From Methanococcoides seepicolus (GTDB lineage: Archaea; Halobacteriota; Methanosarcinia; Methanosarcinales; Methanosarcinaceae), in contig NZ_JAGSOI010000019.1 in NCBI RefSeq assembly GCF_023684405.1, forward strand, positions 1 through 40,546: a stretch of 40,546 nt of DNA, read 5' to 3'. Numbering within the stretch: position 1 is the stretch's first letter; each line of letters starts with the position of its first letter. Shown piece by piece: positions 1 to 8,030 of this stretch. Made by a program: the position numbers and the translations under genes. Under the pieces are notes generated by a model. The model had not been told where the DNA came from. It saw only the letters and a program-made list of their open reading frames with translations, and searched no databases.

Positions 1-362
1 CTACATTTGTGCACTTCATGAAGTACAATTTCATCAGGATCATCTACCATTCTGAGCGTGGTTCCAGGATGGCCTTTCTGACCACCTTGTTTCTTTCCAC
101 TCTTTTTTCGTCTGCTTTGTGGGTTTGGTTTCTCATGAACAAAAACATCAGTCGAAGGTGGTTTACTACTATTACGACTGTTTTTCTTGAGTTGGTCTTC
201 CAATTTTTTAACTCGTTCTTCGAGTTCTGTTATTCTAGCAGCCTGTAACTCGATGATCTTTTGTTGTTCAGCAATTATGTCGTATAACGTGGTGACAAGA
301 GTAACAACTGCTTCTGGACCTTGTTCATAAACTGCCAGGATTTCTTTGCGTTTCGTAATCAA
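1..362 (-). CDS. IS66-family transposase, N-terminal part (cut by window edge)
   Basis: This is the first 120 codons of an IS66-type (TnpC-like) transposase; the rest lies outside the window. The visible part begins MITKRKEIL, runs into a long leucine/glutamate-rich coiled coil (the dimerising zipper), then the family hallmark KKNSRNSSKPPSTD, a lysine-rich stretch with GGQKGHPG, and a first cysteine (VHKC) that should open the zinc finger. The DDE catalytic domain is not visible. No ATG is available. A TTG directly behind GAGGTGA is the only reasonable start, and an in-frame TGA lies immediately upstream. Whether the element is intact cannot be judged, and I saw no convincing terminal inverted repeat between 363 and 480. 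Confidence 0.85.
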   Translation of the reverse strand, partial: MITKRKEILAVYEQGPEAVVTLVTTLYDIIAEQQKIIELQAARITELEERVKKLEDQLKKNSRNSSKPPSTDVFVHEKPNPQSRRKKSGKKQGGQKGHPGTTLRMVDDPDEIVLHEVHKC

Positions 363-543
363 TCACCTCGTGCCTGGTAAAACCAGGTTGAATTTCAGGG
401 AGTGACTAAAATAGAGGCATAGTATATTGTTTTTTGGTAAAATCAATATCAAGCACTGATGGAATTGTGTTGAGTATTCTAAGTTTATATCAAAAACGTG
501 AGGATGGCTGAATAGTTACATTTCTTTTACAACACTTAAAGTA

Positions 544-831
544 ATGATTGATGAAAACTGCCTAAGAATAAAATTTGGTTATGGGATATTTTGGAAGAGG
601 TTTCCGCTTAATGAAATCGTTTCAGCAAGAACTGTAAAAAATCATTGGTATTATGGCTGGGGGATAAGGTTATGGCTATGGCCTAAAATGTTGATTTTCA
701 ATGTTTCTGGTCTTGATGCAGTTGAGATCAAGATGAAAAACGGTAAAATATACAGGATAGGTACTGATGAACCCAAACAACTGGAACGTGCAATCTTACA
801 AGCAATTAAATTAAAAATAGTGGAATTCTGA
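544..831 (+). CDS. Truncated PH-like (bacterial pleckstrin-homology type) protein
   Basis: The 95 residues resemble the C-terminal half of small membrane-anchored PH-like proteins of bacteria and archaea: a beta-rich stretch with RIKFGYG, a FPLNEI turn, the aromatic WYYGWGIR segment, NVSGLDAVEI and a final GTDEP...LERAI helix. Family members normally carry one or two transmembrane helices before this domain, and none is present here. The reading frame stays open for 14 codons before the ATG, back to TGA at 499, and those codons (FTTLKV) still look like the family. The ATG is therefore probably an internal methionine of a gene that lost its 5' half. No good ribosome-binding site precedes it. 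The IS66 element 180 bp upstream is a plausible cause. Function unknown. Confidence 0.55.
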   Translation: MIDENCLRIKFGYGIFWKRFPLNEIVSARTVKNHWYYGWGIRLWLWPKMLIFNVSGLDAVEIKMKNGKIYRIGTDEPKQLERAILQAIKLKIVEF

Positions 832-839
832 ACTCAAGC

Positions 840-1051
840 TTATACAAAATACAAATGCTGCTTATCCGGACAATGCATATCCAATTCAATTTTCATTCTT
901 TGAATTAGGTCACAACAATAAACAGCAACTACACCAAAGTATTCCTTCAGCACCCGACACAGCCCGCATGTCGTGATGCCGTCGTAAATGCGTCCATGTA
1001 GTTCCTGTATTGCAGATAATGCTATCTCTTTTTCTGAGTTGTCTCATCCAT
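840..1051 (-). pseudogene. Relic of a small cysteine-containing protein, copy 1
   Basis: On the minus strand a reading frame of about 65 residues can be followed if one frameshift is allowed near its start (MDETTQKK, then EKEIALSAIQELHGRIYDG). It continues with TTCGLCRVLKEYF, a CC pair, DLIQRMKIELDMHCPD and ends LYFV-stop. No clean start belongs to the long frame, because an in-frame TGA precedes it. The same ending recurs at 2188-2242 and 2661-2740. Copy 3 retains a CPDC motif where this copy has CPDK, so this copy has also lost a cysteine. The family is not recognised; the CxxC and CPxC pairs would suit a zinc or iron-sulfur site. Confidence 0.45.
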
Positions 1052-1078
1052 GTCGATGTTCTCAATCAGATCATCAAT

Positions 1079-2140
1079 TCAATAAAGTTCCTCATTGATC
1101 TGTTGCATGTCAAACACAGGAATTTCCACATCAGTATACCATTGTTGCAGGAATGTGAGCATGTGATATTTCATGAAAACACTTGCAGGCAGGGCGATAA
1201 ATGCAAGCAAAAGAATGAAAAGGATCGTCTGGATCAAAATTAACGGTACAAGGATCATCCATATAATGGCATCTGATCCGGTTAGAAGTGCTGAAAGGGC
1301 GAGATAAAGAAGCATGTCTACGAACAAGATGAATAGACCCACTGCAACCATTACTATCAACAAAATAATAGCTACTGCAATTCCAACTACAAGACCAAGC
1401 AGGATCCTGCCAAACCAATAAACAACGATTTGCTTCCAGTCTTTCCTGAATTGTCTGAATACATTGGAAAATGCGCGGAAAATACCTGATTCTGTATAAA
1501 TGGCGACAGGTATTGACAGGTTGATAAATGAACTAATGACCCCGCCAATTATTGCTGTTACCAGAATTATGCCAATTAAAAGAAATATTAAGGAAATAAT
1601 ATTACTCGCTATAACGTCTGCATAATTTTCACCTGAAGCGCCTATCAACGGTAGCACAAAGGGAAGGGCCATAATCGCAATGACGGCAAGCAAAAAAATA
1701 CCTGTCAATATCCTGAATAAAAACAGTCCCAATCCTTTCCTCAGGTATCTGCGGGAGTATTCCCAGAACCTAACATCATTGCTTACGAGGGATTCAACAA
1801 ATACAAATTCCATGACACTGGAAACGTAGGAGAAAAACAAGATCAGAATAAATATGAGAACTATTATCCCAATTATCAGTCCCATGCCCGGGTCAGTAGG
1901 GATCTGATCAATAAAACCTCTGAAGGTATCGGTGAAGCTGTCAGTTGCACCTGACTCAGGAAGGTTGTAACCATCGGATGAATAATTATTTCCGCCACCA
2001 TTGAAATTGCTTCCAGCGCCGCCGATAAGCATAACGATGATGACAAGTTTCATCCATTTCCAGAAATCAAAAGGCTCAAAAAGGCATTTTTTTGTTCGTC
2101 CAAATGCCTTGTCTAGGGCGTCTACTACATACCATGTCAT
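1079..2140 (-). CDS. DUF7544-like polytopic membrane protein
   Basis: This is a 353-aa membrane protein of the kind found in methanogens and haloarchaea. The N-terminus (WYVVDALDKAFGRTKKCLFEPFDFWKW) is the conserved opening and is followed by a transmembrane helix. A Gly/Asn/Ser-rich loop at about residues 45-75 is probably extracytoplasmic. Five or six further hydrophobic segments follow, at roughly 87-112, 135-165, 180-215, 240-275 and 285-330, and then a soluble tail ending NEELY. No catalytic motif is visible. It starts at an ATG and stands alone, with decayed sequences on both sides. It was assigned by overall likeness, and its function is unknown. Confidence 0.7.
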   Translation of the reverse strand: MTWYVVDALDKAFGRTKKCLFEPFDFWKWMKLVIIVMLIGGAGSNFNGGGNNYSSDGYNLPESGATDSFTDTFRGFIDQIPTDPGMGLIIGIIVLIFILILFFSYVSSVMEFVFVESLVSNDVRFWEYSRRYLRKGLGLFLFRILTGIFLLAVIAIMALPFVLPLIGASGENYADVIASNIISLIFLLIGIILVTAIIGGVISSFINLSIPVAIYTESGIFRAFSNVFRQFRKDWKQIVVYWFGRILLGLVVGIAVAIILLIVMVAVGLFILFVDMLLYLALSALLTGSDAIIWMILVPLILIQTILFILLLAFIALPASVFMKYHMLTFLQQWYTDVEIPVFDMQQINEELY

Positions 2141-2187
2141 ATAAATAAATAGAGACTGTTATAATAAATAATTTATGATGTATTATT

Positions 2188-2242
2188 CTACAAAATACAA
2201 TTGCTATCTGTCGGAACAATACATACCCAGTTCAATTTTCAT
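2188..2242 (-). repeat. Relic repeat, copy 2
   Basis: This fragment encodes MKIELGMYCSDR, a stop, then QLYFV-stop, matching the ending of the relic at 840-1051. An internal TAG and the loss of the second cysteine show it is not functional. The sequence just upstream (rc of about 2243-2280) could encode MKQILEENNVE before a stop and may belong to the same decayed gene. Confidence 0.45.
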
Positions 2243-2287
2243 TTACTCTACATTGTTCTCTTCAAGAATCTGTTTCATTCGACTATG

Positions 2288-2509
2288 TCACTCATGGTAA
2301 AGGGTATGGTCACGAGCTACTGCAATAGGTTGATTCTGGACTAGTCGAACTTGCACGATCTCGTCAGATAATTCAACTTCCGAAGCTGTACCAGTGTCTG
2401 CACTGGATACTTCGTTTACTGGCGCATCGGCTGCAACGTCTGTGCATCCAATTGCAGTCATGGATGCTAATATTAGCAAAAGTGCAATTATTTTATAAAT
2501 TATTTTCAT
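2288..2509 (-). CDS. Small predicted lipoprotein, possibly truncated
   Basis: This 73-aa protein has a lysine-containing N-terminus, a hydrophobic core (IIALLLILASM) and a lipobox-like TAIGC, so Cys22 would be the lipidated residue after export. The mature part is only about 50 residues, acidic and Ser/Thr/Val-rich, with no recognisable domain. It ends abruptly (RDHTLYHE) next to relic copy 2, so the original protein may have been longer. A TATA-like stretch (rc of 2556-2566) lies about 50 bp upstream of the ATG. Function unknown. Confidence 0.5.
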   Translation of the reverse strand: MKIIYKIIALLLILASMTAIGCTDVAADAPVNEVSSADTGTASEVELSDEIVQVRLVQNQPIAVARDHTLYHE

Positions 2510-2660
2510 GTTGTACCCCTTTTATTATGATCCGTAATTTGATATGTGGAATGATATACTATAAAATAGAATTGTAACTATATATAAAAATTCGGTTTTG
2601 AAATTGTAGTTTAATGATGGAAGATTAGAATGGATGATTTTCTATATTCAATAATCTGCT

Positions 2661-2740
2661 TCACAGACTGACTAAATACAAGTGTTCACAATCAGGACAG
2701 TAAATATCCAATTCTACTTTCATACTTTGGATAAGATTAC
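2661..2740 (-). repeat. Relic repeat, copy 3 (best-preserved motif)
   Basis: The minus strand reads CNLIQSMKVELDIYCPDC and then EHLYLVSL-stop, clearly related to copies 1 and 2 and keeping the complete CPDC pair. No upstream open frame with a start supports a functional gene. It lies within the 308-bp gap between the lipoprotein gene and tRNA-Ser, which is otherwise A+T-rich and without recognisable genes. Confidence 0.45.
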
Positions 2741-2817
2741 ACCATAGTACATGAAATAGTAAAAGAAATTATTATTTCAGAAAATGTAGTGAAAAAACAA
2801 TTATAGAAAAGTGTGGA

Positions 2818-2903
2818 CGCTGAGGAAGAGATTCGAACTCTTGCAGCGCGTTAGCACTACCGGTTTTCAAGACCGGCGCCGTAGTCCACTTGGCTACCTC
2901 AGC
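2818..2903 (-). tRNA. tRNA-Ser (anticodon UGA)
   Basis: The reverse complement folds as an 86-nt class II tRNA. The acceptor arm is GCTGAGG/CCTCAGC with G73, and the anticodon stem CCGGT/ACCGG encloses CTTGAAA with anticodon TGA. A long variable arm follows (GTGCTAACGCGC), and the T-loop contains TTCGAAT. The long variable arm, G73 and the anticodon all agree with serine. The CCA end is not encoded. Confidence 0.95.
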
Positions 2904-2992
2904 AAATGAATGGTTCCTAAATAGTCTTTTCAGCTATAAGGCTTTTGCTTTGAAATGAATAAAAAAGTTTTAAAGAAAGGATGTGAAGAGGA

Positions 2993-3715
2993 TTACTCTT
3001 CACTTTCTGTAACTTCTTCTTCGGTTGCTGTCTCTACAACAGGTTCCGGCATCTGAACTGGGTATGATTCTACATAGCTTACTTTTTCAAGACCAAGGTG
3101 CTCTATAAGTTCGCTTGCTACTCTTCCCTTTGCCATTAACCAGCGCTGGTTGAATGAAAGCATTGCAGGGACCTCAATGGATACTTTGTTGTCCTCGATA
3201 GCAACCTCTAGGTCAGGAACGCCTGTATAGAGTGCAAGGAGTCCTTTTACTTTCTCTATGGGCTCTTCGATCTTCTCGTCAATGGAGTATTCGTAGTTGA
3301 TATCCTTTCCTGCGAGAGGGTGGTTGAAATCGACGCGTACTCTGCGGCCGATGACTTTTACAACAGTACCTCTTTTGTTGTCGAGTTCAACGTTCATGCC
3401 AGGGTATGCCTTATGGTCCTTGAACTTTGTCAGGGAAATGTTCTCCACAAGTTTTGGGTCATGGTCGCCAAAACCTTTCTCAGGTGTAACAATAACTGTG
3501 CCTGAGTAGCCGACCTCTTTACCTGCAAAGTCTTCATCAAGACCTGCAATGGTGTGTCCTGCGCCTACGATAACAACATCTCCACCGTACATGCCGCGTG
3601 GGTTGTAGATCTCGTTTGTCTTTGCAAGCTCTTCGTCGGTCGTATCAAAGATCTGGTCTTCACCGAACTTTCCGGTGTATGATACTTTAATGATATCTCC
3701 TTTTTCTATTGCCAA
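2993..3715 (-). CDS. FKBP-type peptidyl-prolyl cis-trans isomerase (SlyD-like, long archaeal form)
   Basis: The enzyme catalyses prolyl isomerisation and acts as a cytosolic chaperone. Residues 1-90 form the FKBP core (KGDIIKVSYTGKF, IVGAGHTIAGLDEDFAGKEVG) interrupted by the inserted-in-flap region that follows PEKGFGDHD. NHPLAGKDINYEY is the second FKBP signature of SlyD proteins. A C-terminal extension of about 100 residues is typical of methanogen homologues, and it ends in an acidic tail. There is no ATG start. TTG at 3713-3715 gives MAIEKGD, the usual archaeal N-terminus. A TTG three codons upstream (3722-3724) is possible, but neither start has a strong ribosome-binding site. It stands alone, divergent from the homocysteine operon. 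Confidence 0.9.
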   Translation of the reverse strand: MAIEKGDIIKVSYTGKFGEDQIFDTTDEELAKTNEIYNPRGMYGGDVVIVGAGHTIAGLDEDFAGKEVGYSGTVIVTPEKGFGDHDPKLVENISLTKFKDHKAYPGMNVELDNKRGTVVKVIGRRVRVDFNHPLAGKDINYEYSIDEKIEEPIEKVKGLLALYTGVPDLEVAIEDNKVSIEVPAMLSFNQRWLMAKGRVASELIEHLGLEKVSYVESYPVQMPEPVVETATEEEVTESEE

Positions 3716-3935
3716 GATGATCAACTCGATTGGATTTTATTAATTCAATTAATATCTATAGAGAATTCCTTCTCGGTATACTCTTTTGCCTTTAATAAGG
3801 TTTTGGGACAAATAGATCATTATTGGACACTCGGCGTTTTAGCTCGTTAGGCTCCCGTGTTCTCTGTATCAAATAAAAGAAAATCATCTATATATGTCAT
3901 TAAATTAAACTTTTATTAACATTCAATTTTAATTA

Positions 3936-4020
3936 TCTCTTCTATTTCCACTCTCCTTTCTTTACTCTTTTTTCACTTTCCTATTACTTTTCTTCCTTTC
4001 GTCTTTCCTTTTCTTTTTTT
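3936..4020. other. Long pyrimidine tract (purine-rich on the other strand)
   Basis: About 85 bases on the plus strand contain only seven purines. It sits in the 400-bp gap between the divergent FKBP and homocysteine genes, just upstream of the promoter of the latter. No open reading frame or clear hairpin explains it. Confidence 0.7.
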
Positions 4021-4059
4021 GTAAGCTATCATTTTAGCCTTTAATAAAGATCTGAAATA

Positions 4060-4075
4060 ACCGGAAGTAATATAT
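4060..4075 (+). promoter_or_regulatory. Probable TATA box of the homocysteine operon
   Basis: GTAATATATGCA lies about 50 bp before the preferred ATG at 4118, which would give a leader of roughly 20-25 nt carrying the GAGGT ribosome-binding site. Confidence 0.5.
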
Positions 4076-4117
4076 GCACAGTTGATTATTACTCGTTACC
4101 AGGCAGAGGTAGTAGAT

Positions 4118-5620
4118 ATGGTCAAAAAAACAATACATGAGATCAATGGCAGGATTCGCGACGGTAGTGTCAATGTAGTGACTGCCGAAGAAATGGTGGA
4201 TATCGTTGGCGAGCTCGGTGCAGAAGGCGCTGCAAAGGAAGTCGATGTCGTAACTACCGGTACTTTCGGAGCCATGTGTTCTTCCGGCGTATGGCTGAAT
4301 TTTGGTCACTCGGAACCTCCTATCCGAATAAACAAGCTCTGGCTCAACGATGTTGAGGCTTATTCAGGTGTTGCCGCGGTCGATGCATACATAGGGGCCA
4401 CTCAGGCATCCCGTTCCAAAGGTCTGGAATACGGCGGTGCTCATGTCATAGAAGATCTAATTCGTGGCAGGTCTATCGATGTTCATGGGACTTCCTCTGG
4501 AACCGACTGTTACCCACGAAAGGTGATCGATACCACCATTAACATCTATGATCTGAATCAGGCCATCATGCTGAATCCTCGTAATGCATACCAGAAATAC
4601 AACGCTGCTACTAACAGTACTAATCATACTCTGAACACCTATATGGGTACTCTACTACCGAATCATGGCAATGTGACCTACTCTGGTGCAGGTGTGCTCT
4701 CTCCAATGCACAATGATCCGAACTATGAGACCATAGGCACAGGCACGCGTATCTTCCTTGGTGGTGCCCAGGGCTATATCGTAGGCGAAGGCACACAACA
4801 CTCTCCTGCAGCAGGTTTTGGAACACTCATGCTTAAAGGTGATCTAAAGGAGATGAGCTCGGAATACATTCGTGCTGCCAGTTTTGAAGGATATGGAACT
4901 TCCCTTTATGTTGGAATGGGTATTCCAATACCGGTGCTCAATGAGGATATTGCAAAAGCCACTGCTGTAACAGATGACGATATCGTTACAAACCTCCTTG
5001 ATTATGGTATTCCCAGCAGCAAACGTCCTGCTATCAGGTCTGTCACTTATGGTGAATTGCGTTCCGGTTCGATAGATATCAATGGTAAGGAAGTAACGAC
5101 CTCATCTCTCTCAAGTTTCAAGAAGTCCCGCCAGATCGCCAATGAACTTAAAGATTGGATAAAAGGCGGTGAGTTCTTTGTCAGCATGCCGGTGGAACGT
5201 CTTCCAAGGGTCACTGCATGCAACTCGATGAAACTATCCAGTGTAAATCCTCTTGTGGGGGATATCATGACTTCGGACGTTAGTATCATTCGGGCAGAAG
5301 CAAGCTTCAACGATGCTGCAAAAACCATCATGGATAGGCAGTTCAGCCATCTTCCTGTGGTCGATAAGGATAATTCCCTTGTGGGTATCGTGACTGCATG
5401 GGACATTTCCAAAGCTGTTGCAAAAGCGGAATATGATCTTGTTAAAGATATCATGACAAAAGATGTGGTGACCACAAGCCCTGATGAAGCAATAGACATT
5501 GCGGCTTTCAAACTTGACAGCAACAGTGTTTCTGCACTTCCTGTCATCGATGCAAAGAAACAAGTGGTTGGTATAATCACAAGTGATGATATCAGCAAAC
5601 TGCTTGCAAGGAGGCAATAA
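4118..5620 (+). CDS. Homocysteine biosynthesis protein (DUF39/HcyS family) with two C-terminal CBS domains
   Basis: Homologue of Methanosarcina acetivorans MA1821. With its ferredoxin partner, that protein makes homocysteine from aspartate semialdehyde and sulfide, replacing the usual acylhomoserine route. Residues 1-375 form the DUF39 domain. The two conserved cysteines sit at Cys54 (TFGAMCSSG) and Cys131 (SSGTDCYP), the positions I recall for the M. acetivorans protein. Residues 385-500 hold a CBS pair (DIMTSDVSII and DIMTKDVVTT modules) that probably binds an adenine nucleotide or S-adenosylmethionine. I chose ATG 4118 because it follows GAGGT and gives the family N-terminus; the frame is open to 4082. 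It is followed after 2 nt by the ferredoxin gene. Confidence 0.93.
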   Translation: MVKKTIHEINGRIRDGSVNVVTAEEMVDIVGELGAEGAAKEVDVVTTGTFGAMCSSGVWLNFGHSEPPIRINKLWLNDVEAYSGVAAVDAYIGATQASRSKGLEYGGAHVIEDLIRGRSIDVHGTSSGTDCYPRKVIDTTINIYDLNQAIMLNPRNAYQKYNAATNSTNHTLNTYMGTLLPNHGNVTYSGAGVLSPMHNDPNYETIGTGTRIFLGGAQGYIVGEGTQHSPAAGFGTLMLKGDLKEMSSEYIRAASFEGYGTSLYVGMGIPIPVLNEDIAKATAVTDDDIVTNLLDYGIPSSKRPAIRSVTYGELRSGSIDINGKEVTTSSLSSFKKSRQIANELKDWIKGGEFFVSMPVERLPRVTACNSMKLSSVNPLVGDIMTSDVSIIRAEASFNDAAKTIMDRQFSHLPVVDKDNSLVGIVTAWDISKAVAKAEYDLVKDIMTKDVVTTSPDEAIDIAAFKLDSNSVSALPVIDAKKQVVGIITSDDISKLLARRQ

Positions 5621-5622
5621 AG

Positions 5623-6009
5623 ATGAAGATAAAGATAAGCATTGAATCTGCCATTGTTACAAAACCGATATTAGCGGAGGCAATTATCGAAACAGGTGCT
5701 CTTCTGAACATTTCACAGGCACACTATGACACTACTCATGGTGAGGTTGTAGCTGATATTCCTTCTGAACAGTTCAGGCATATAAGGGATTCTCTTGTGG
5801 AGAAAGGTGCCGAAGTCGTAGTTCTTGACACTCCCATCAGCAGGGACGAGGAAGAATGTGTGGAATGCGGTGCATGTGTATCTGTTTGTCCTGTGGGGGT
5901 ATTTTCCCTTGCTGACGACTGGAGTCTGGAGGTCGATCCTGACAAGTGCATCCAGTGTGGTACCTGTCTGACCATGTGTCCGCACAATGCTCTGGTTCTC
6001 GGGCAGTGA
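5623..6009 (+). CDS. NIL-domain ferredoxin, partner in homocysteine synthesis
   Basis: The 128-aa protein has an N-terminal NIL domain (about residues 1-72), a ligand-binding fold also found in methionine transporters. It is followed by two [4Fe-4S] motifs: Cys79-82-85-89 and Cys109-112-115-119. It matches M. acetivorans MA1822, required together with MA1821 for sulfide-dependent homocysteine formation and proposed to supply electrons or handle the sulfur intermediate. Its ATG follows the upstream stop after 2 nt with GGAGG in the previous gene's end, so the two are certainly co-translated in one operon. Confidence 0.93.
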   Translation: MKIKISIESAIVTKPILAEAIIETGALLNISQAHYDTTHGEVVADIPSEQFRHIRDSLVEKGAEVVVLDTPISRDEEECVECGACVSVCPVGVFSLADDWSLEVDPDKCIQCGTCLTMCPHNALVLGQ

Positions 6010-6018
6010 TAGTTGAAC

Positions 6019-6732
6019 ATGAAAGAACATTTCCAGTTAAAGGAAACTATCGTAACGATAGTTGCAGATGATCAGTCCTATATCGAGGTGGCGAAGGATG
6101 CCATAGCCGTACACCGGCTGGAGCTTGAGGACTACATCCGCTCTGATCCTTATTTTAAAGTAACTCTTGAACCCTACGAATGTTCAAGTGATGCACCTGA
6201 AGTTGTCAAAAGACTCGTTGCTGCCGGCAATTCCGTGGGCATCGGTCCCATGTCCGCAGTTGCGGGTACGATAGCGGCACTTGCAGTTGTATCAATGGTC
6301 GATGCCGGTGCGACTTCTGCAATTGTCGATAATGGGGGGGATATTGCGGTTATCAACGACACACCTATAGTTATAGGGATATATGCCGGTCAGTCCTCTA
6401 TAAGGAACATTGGGTTCACACTCGAGCCTTCTGACCACATTCGTGGTATATGCACATCATCCGGCACAGTTGGTCCCTCTATTAACTTCGGATGTGCAGA
6501 TGCTGCCGTGGTCTTTTCAGATGATGTCTCTCTGGCGGATTCAGCAGCTACCGAACTGTCCAATGCAACAGGCATAGGGCATGATGGCGTGGAAAGGGCG
6601 TTCGATGCTATAAGTTCTATTCCTGGTATCGATGGTGCGGTTGTTATACAGGGTGATCACATGGGTATGTGGGGTACAATTCCGCAGATCACACGTGCTG
6701 ATGTGCAGTATGAGTGTATCACAAAAGGCTGA
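6019..6732 (+). CDS. UPF0280 family protein (ApbE-like fold)
   Basis: The 237-aa protein belongs to UPF0280. It has the glycine-rich core [30 protein letters not shown] and a C-terminal acidic/Asp-rich segment. The fold is related to ApbE flavin transferases, and no enzymatic activity is established for this family as far as I recall. In Methanosarcina the gene neighbours the homocysteine pair in the same order (MA1823), which suggests a role in sulfur or thiol metabolism. ATG 6019 was chosen; a TTG two codons upstream is the only alternative. It begins 9 nt after the ferredoxin stop and is the last gene of the operon. Confidence 0.85.
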   Translation: MKEHFQLKETIVTIVADDQSYIEVAKDAIAVHRLELEDYIRSDPYFKVTLEPYECSSDAPEVVKRLVAAGNSVGIGPMSAVAGTIAALAVVSMVDAGATSAIVDNGGDIAVINDTPIVIGIYAGQSSIRNIGFTLEPSDHIRGICTSSGTVGPSINFGCADAAVVFSDDVSLADSAATELSNATGIGHDGVERAFDAISSIPGIDGAVVIQGDHMGMWGTIPQITRADVQYECITKG

Positions 6733-6799
6733 ATCTAAATAAGATTTTTGAAAAATGTTTGGCAGTACCTTTTGGCCTGCCATTTTAAAAATAATATGT

Positions 6800-7495
6800 T
6801 TAAGCTACTGGGTGCTGGAAAGGTATCTCTTCATAAGGCTGGATCACAACGAATCCTTCTCCTTTGAAAGCCATCTGTATACTTTCACCACTTGAACGTC
6901 CGATAAATGATTTTAGTGATATATCTGTTTTGAGGTCAGGGTTAAGGTTGCCAGACCATGCAACTGTGGCGTTAGGATCGGTAAATACCGGTGTGTCCTT
7001 TGTAACTCTGAGTGTGACAGGGTCGTAATGTGTGGTTATGGCAACCATTCCGGTACCTTCGAGCTTTACATTAAAAAGTCCGCCTGCCATTATGCCGGTT
7101 ACCTTTTTCATAAGCTTGATGTCCCATCCTATGCCTTCCTCGAATGCCAGAAGATCGTTACCGTTAACGAATATTGCTTCATTATCAAGGTTAATTATGG
7201 ATATCTTCTTTCCTGCATCTGCAAGATATACTTTACCTTGTCCTTCTGCTTTTGTGAGGCTGATGCCTTCTCCTGTAACAGCTTTCTTCAAAAGTTTGCC
7301 GACCCCGTGTTCCAGTACGCCTTCTCTTGTGAATTTCACATTACCAAGGTATGCTACCATTGAACCCCTTTTGGTCCAGACGCGGCCATTAAGGTTTAGT
7401 TCGAGCATCCTGTCGCGCTCAAGTTCGAATAAACCTTCTCCTTTGTCCTTCTGTCCGGTTTCACTTATGAATTCTTCTATTGAATATCTTGGCAT
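6800..7495 (-). CDS. AIM24-family protein (TIGR00266-like)
   Basis: The 231-aa protein belongs to the AIM24/TIGR00266 family of double-stranded beta-helix proteins. Typical features are [16 protein letters not shown] near residue 40, repeated GEG-type turns, a VNGNDLLAF strand and a final GEGFVVIQP. Bacterial and archaeal members have no known activity; the mitochondrial homologue is linked to inner-membrane organisation. The gene converges with the UPF0280 gene and is divergent from the ftsZ2 region. An ATG behind GAGGACATGATAAA-type sequence is the start. Confidence 0.85.
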   Translation of the reverse strand: MPRYSIEEFISETGQKDKGEGLFELERDRMLELNLNGRVWTKRGSMVAYLGNVKFTREGVLEHGVGKLLKKAVTGEGISLTKAEGQGKVYLADAGKKISIINLDNEAIFVNGNDLLAFEEGIGWDIKLMKKVTGIMAGGLFNVKLEGTGMVAITTHYDPVTLRVTKDTPVFTDPNATVAWSGNLNPDLKTDISLKSFIGRSSGESIQMAFKGEGFVVIQPYEEIPFQHPVA

Positions 7496-7602
7496 TTTAT
7501 CATGTCCTCTAAAATATAAATTTTAGTTAATTTCTAGTATTCTTCTCTATGTTTAATAAAGTTTCTTGGTACGTATTTACTGATTAATATTATTATATTT
7601 CA

Positions 7603-7709
7603 AGGGCTTATATATCGACAATCCCAGAACTTGAATATGGGGTAATTTGGAAAATCGATTGCAGTACTGTCCAAGTGCTTTGCGACAATTGTCGATAAGC
7701 TTATATATT
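7603..7709 (+). promoter_or_regulatory. Double promoter region with CGACAATTGTCG palindrome
   Basis: Two TATA-like boxes (CTTATATAT at about 7608 and 7698) face ftsZ2. The first is followed by CGACAAT at 7616-7622. The second is preceded by the perfect 12-bp palindrome CGACAATTGTCG at 7683-7694. The shared CGACAAT suggests a regulator-binding site. The second TATA box would start transcription near 7730, at the edge of the hairpin-rich element. Confidence 0.45.
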
Positions 7710-7729
7710 ACGATCTATGAATACTATAT

Positions 7730-7940
7730 CTGAAGATAATCTAATGGGGGCAGTTCGGGCGGACGTAGGTCTGTCAGATCTATTTCTATATTGGATGAGA
7801 TCTGAAAACAAGGGAAGGCGATGATCGATAGAATAATACCGGTTGATCCGGTAGTGTTTGAGGTGTTCGATTCAATTCCAGCCTGATCTAACCATCTGCT
7901 TACAACACGGATGGTGCCAGGGAAACCTGGCAAGAGAGTA
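7730..7940 (+). ncRNA. Candidate structured RNA upstream of ftsZ2
   Basis: About 200 nt without a convincing ORF contain four successive stem-loops. The first is CGGAC/GTCTG with loop GTAG (7760-7773). The second is TCAGATCT/AGATCTGA (7774-7781 with 7798-7805). The third is TACCGG/CCGGTA with a 5-nt loop (7837-7853). The fourth is TGCCAGG/CCTGGCA closed by a GAAA GNRA tetraloop (7915-7932). GTGTT (7854-7858) can pair with AACAC (about 7904-7908) to enclose the region between the last two. A TATA box lies about 30 bp before the proposed 5' end. The base composition is more G+C-rich than the surrounding spacer. It does not match RNase P, SRP RNA or a tRNA as I know them. It could be an independent small RNA or a long ftsZ2 leader. 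Confidence 0.5.
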
Positions 7941-8024
7941 TAAAAATCAATTCATATTAATGTAATTAGGTCAATGCGTAGTAGAGCGCATAATTTGCAC
8001 TAGAATGCAAATCCAAGAGAGGGG
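7938..8024 (+). promoter_or_regulatory. ftsZ2-proximal promoter and leader hairpin
   Basis: TATAAAAAT at about 7939-7947 may be a second promoter closer to ftsZ2. The leader contains ATTTGCA/TGCAAAT (7993-7999 with 8006-8012, 6-nt loop) immediately before the ribosome-binding site GAGAGGGG at 8017-8024. The hairpin could affect translation or act as an operator. Confidence 0.4.
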
Positions 8025-8030
8025 ATGAAC

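Noticed and set aside
5047-5598. Antisense ORF across the homocysteine gene
   Set aside because: It is a shadow of the CBS-domain coding sequence with no recognisable domain.
7837-7853. CCGGTTGATCC resembles the 5' end of archaeal 16S rRNA
   Set aside because: The likeness ends after about 11 bases; the rest forms a simple hairpin and no rRNA sequence follows.
7724-7933. 69-codon minus-strand ORF over the structured element
   Set aside because: It is rich in Ser/Thr/Ile with no domain and no promoter; the hairpins explain the region better.
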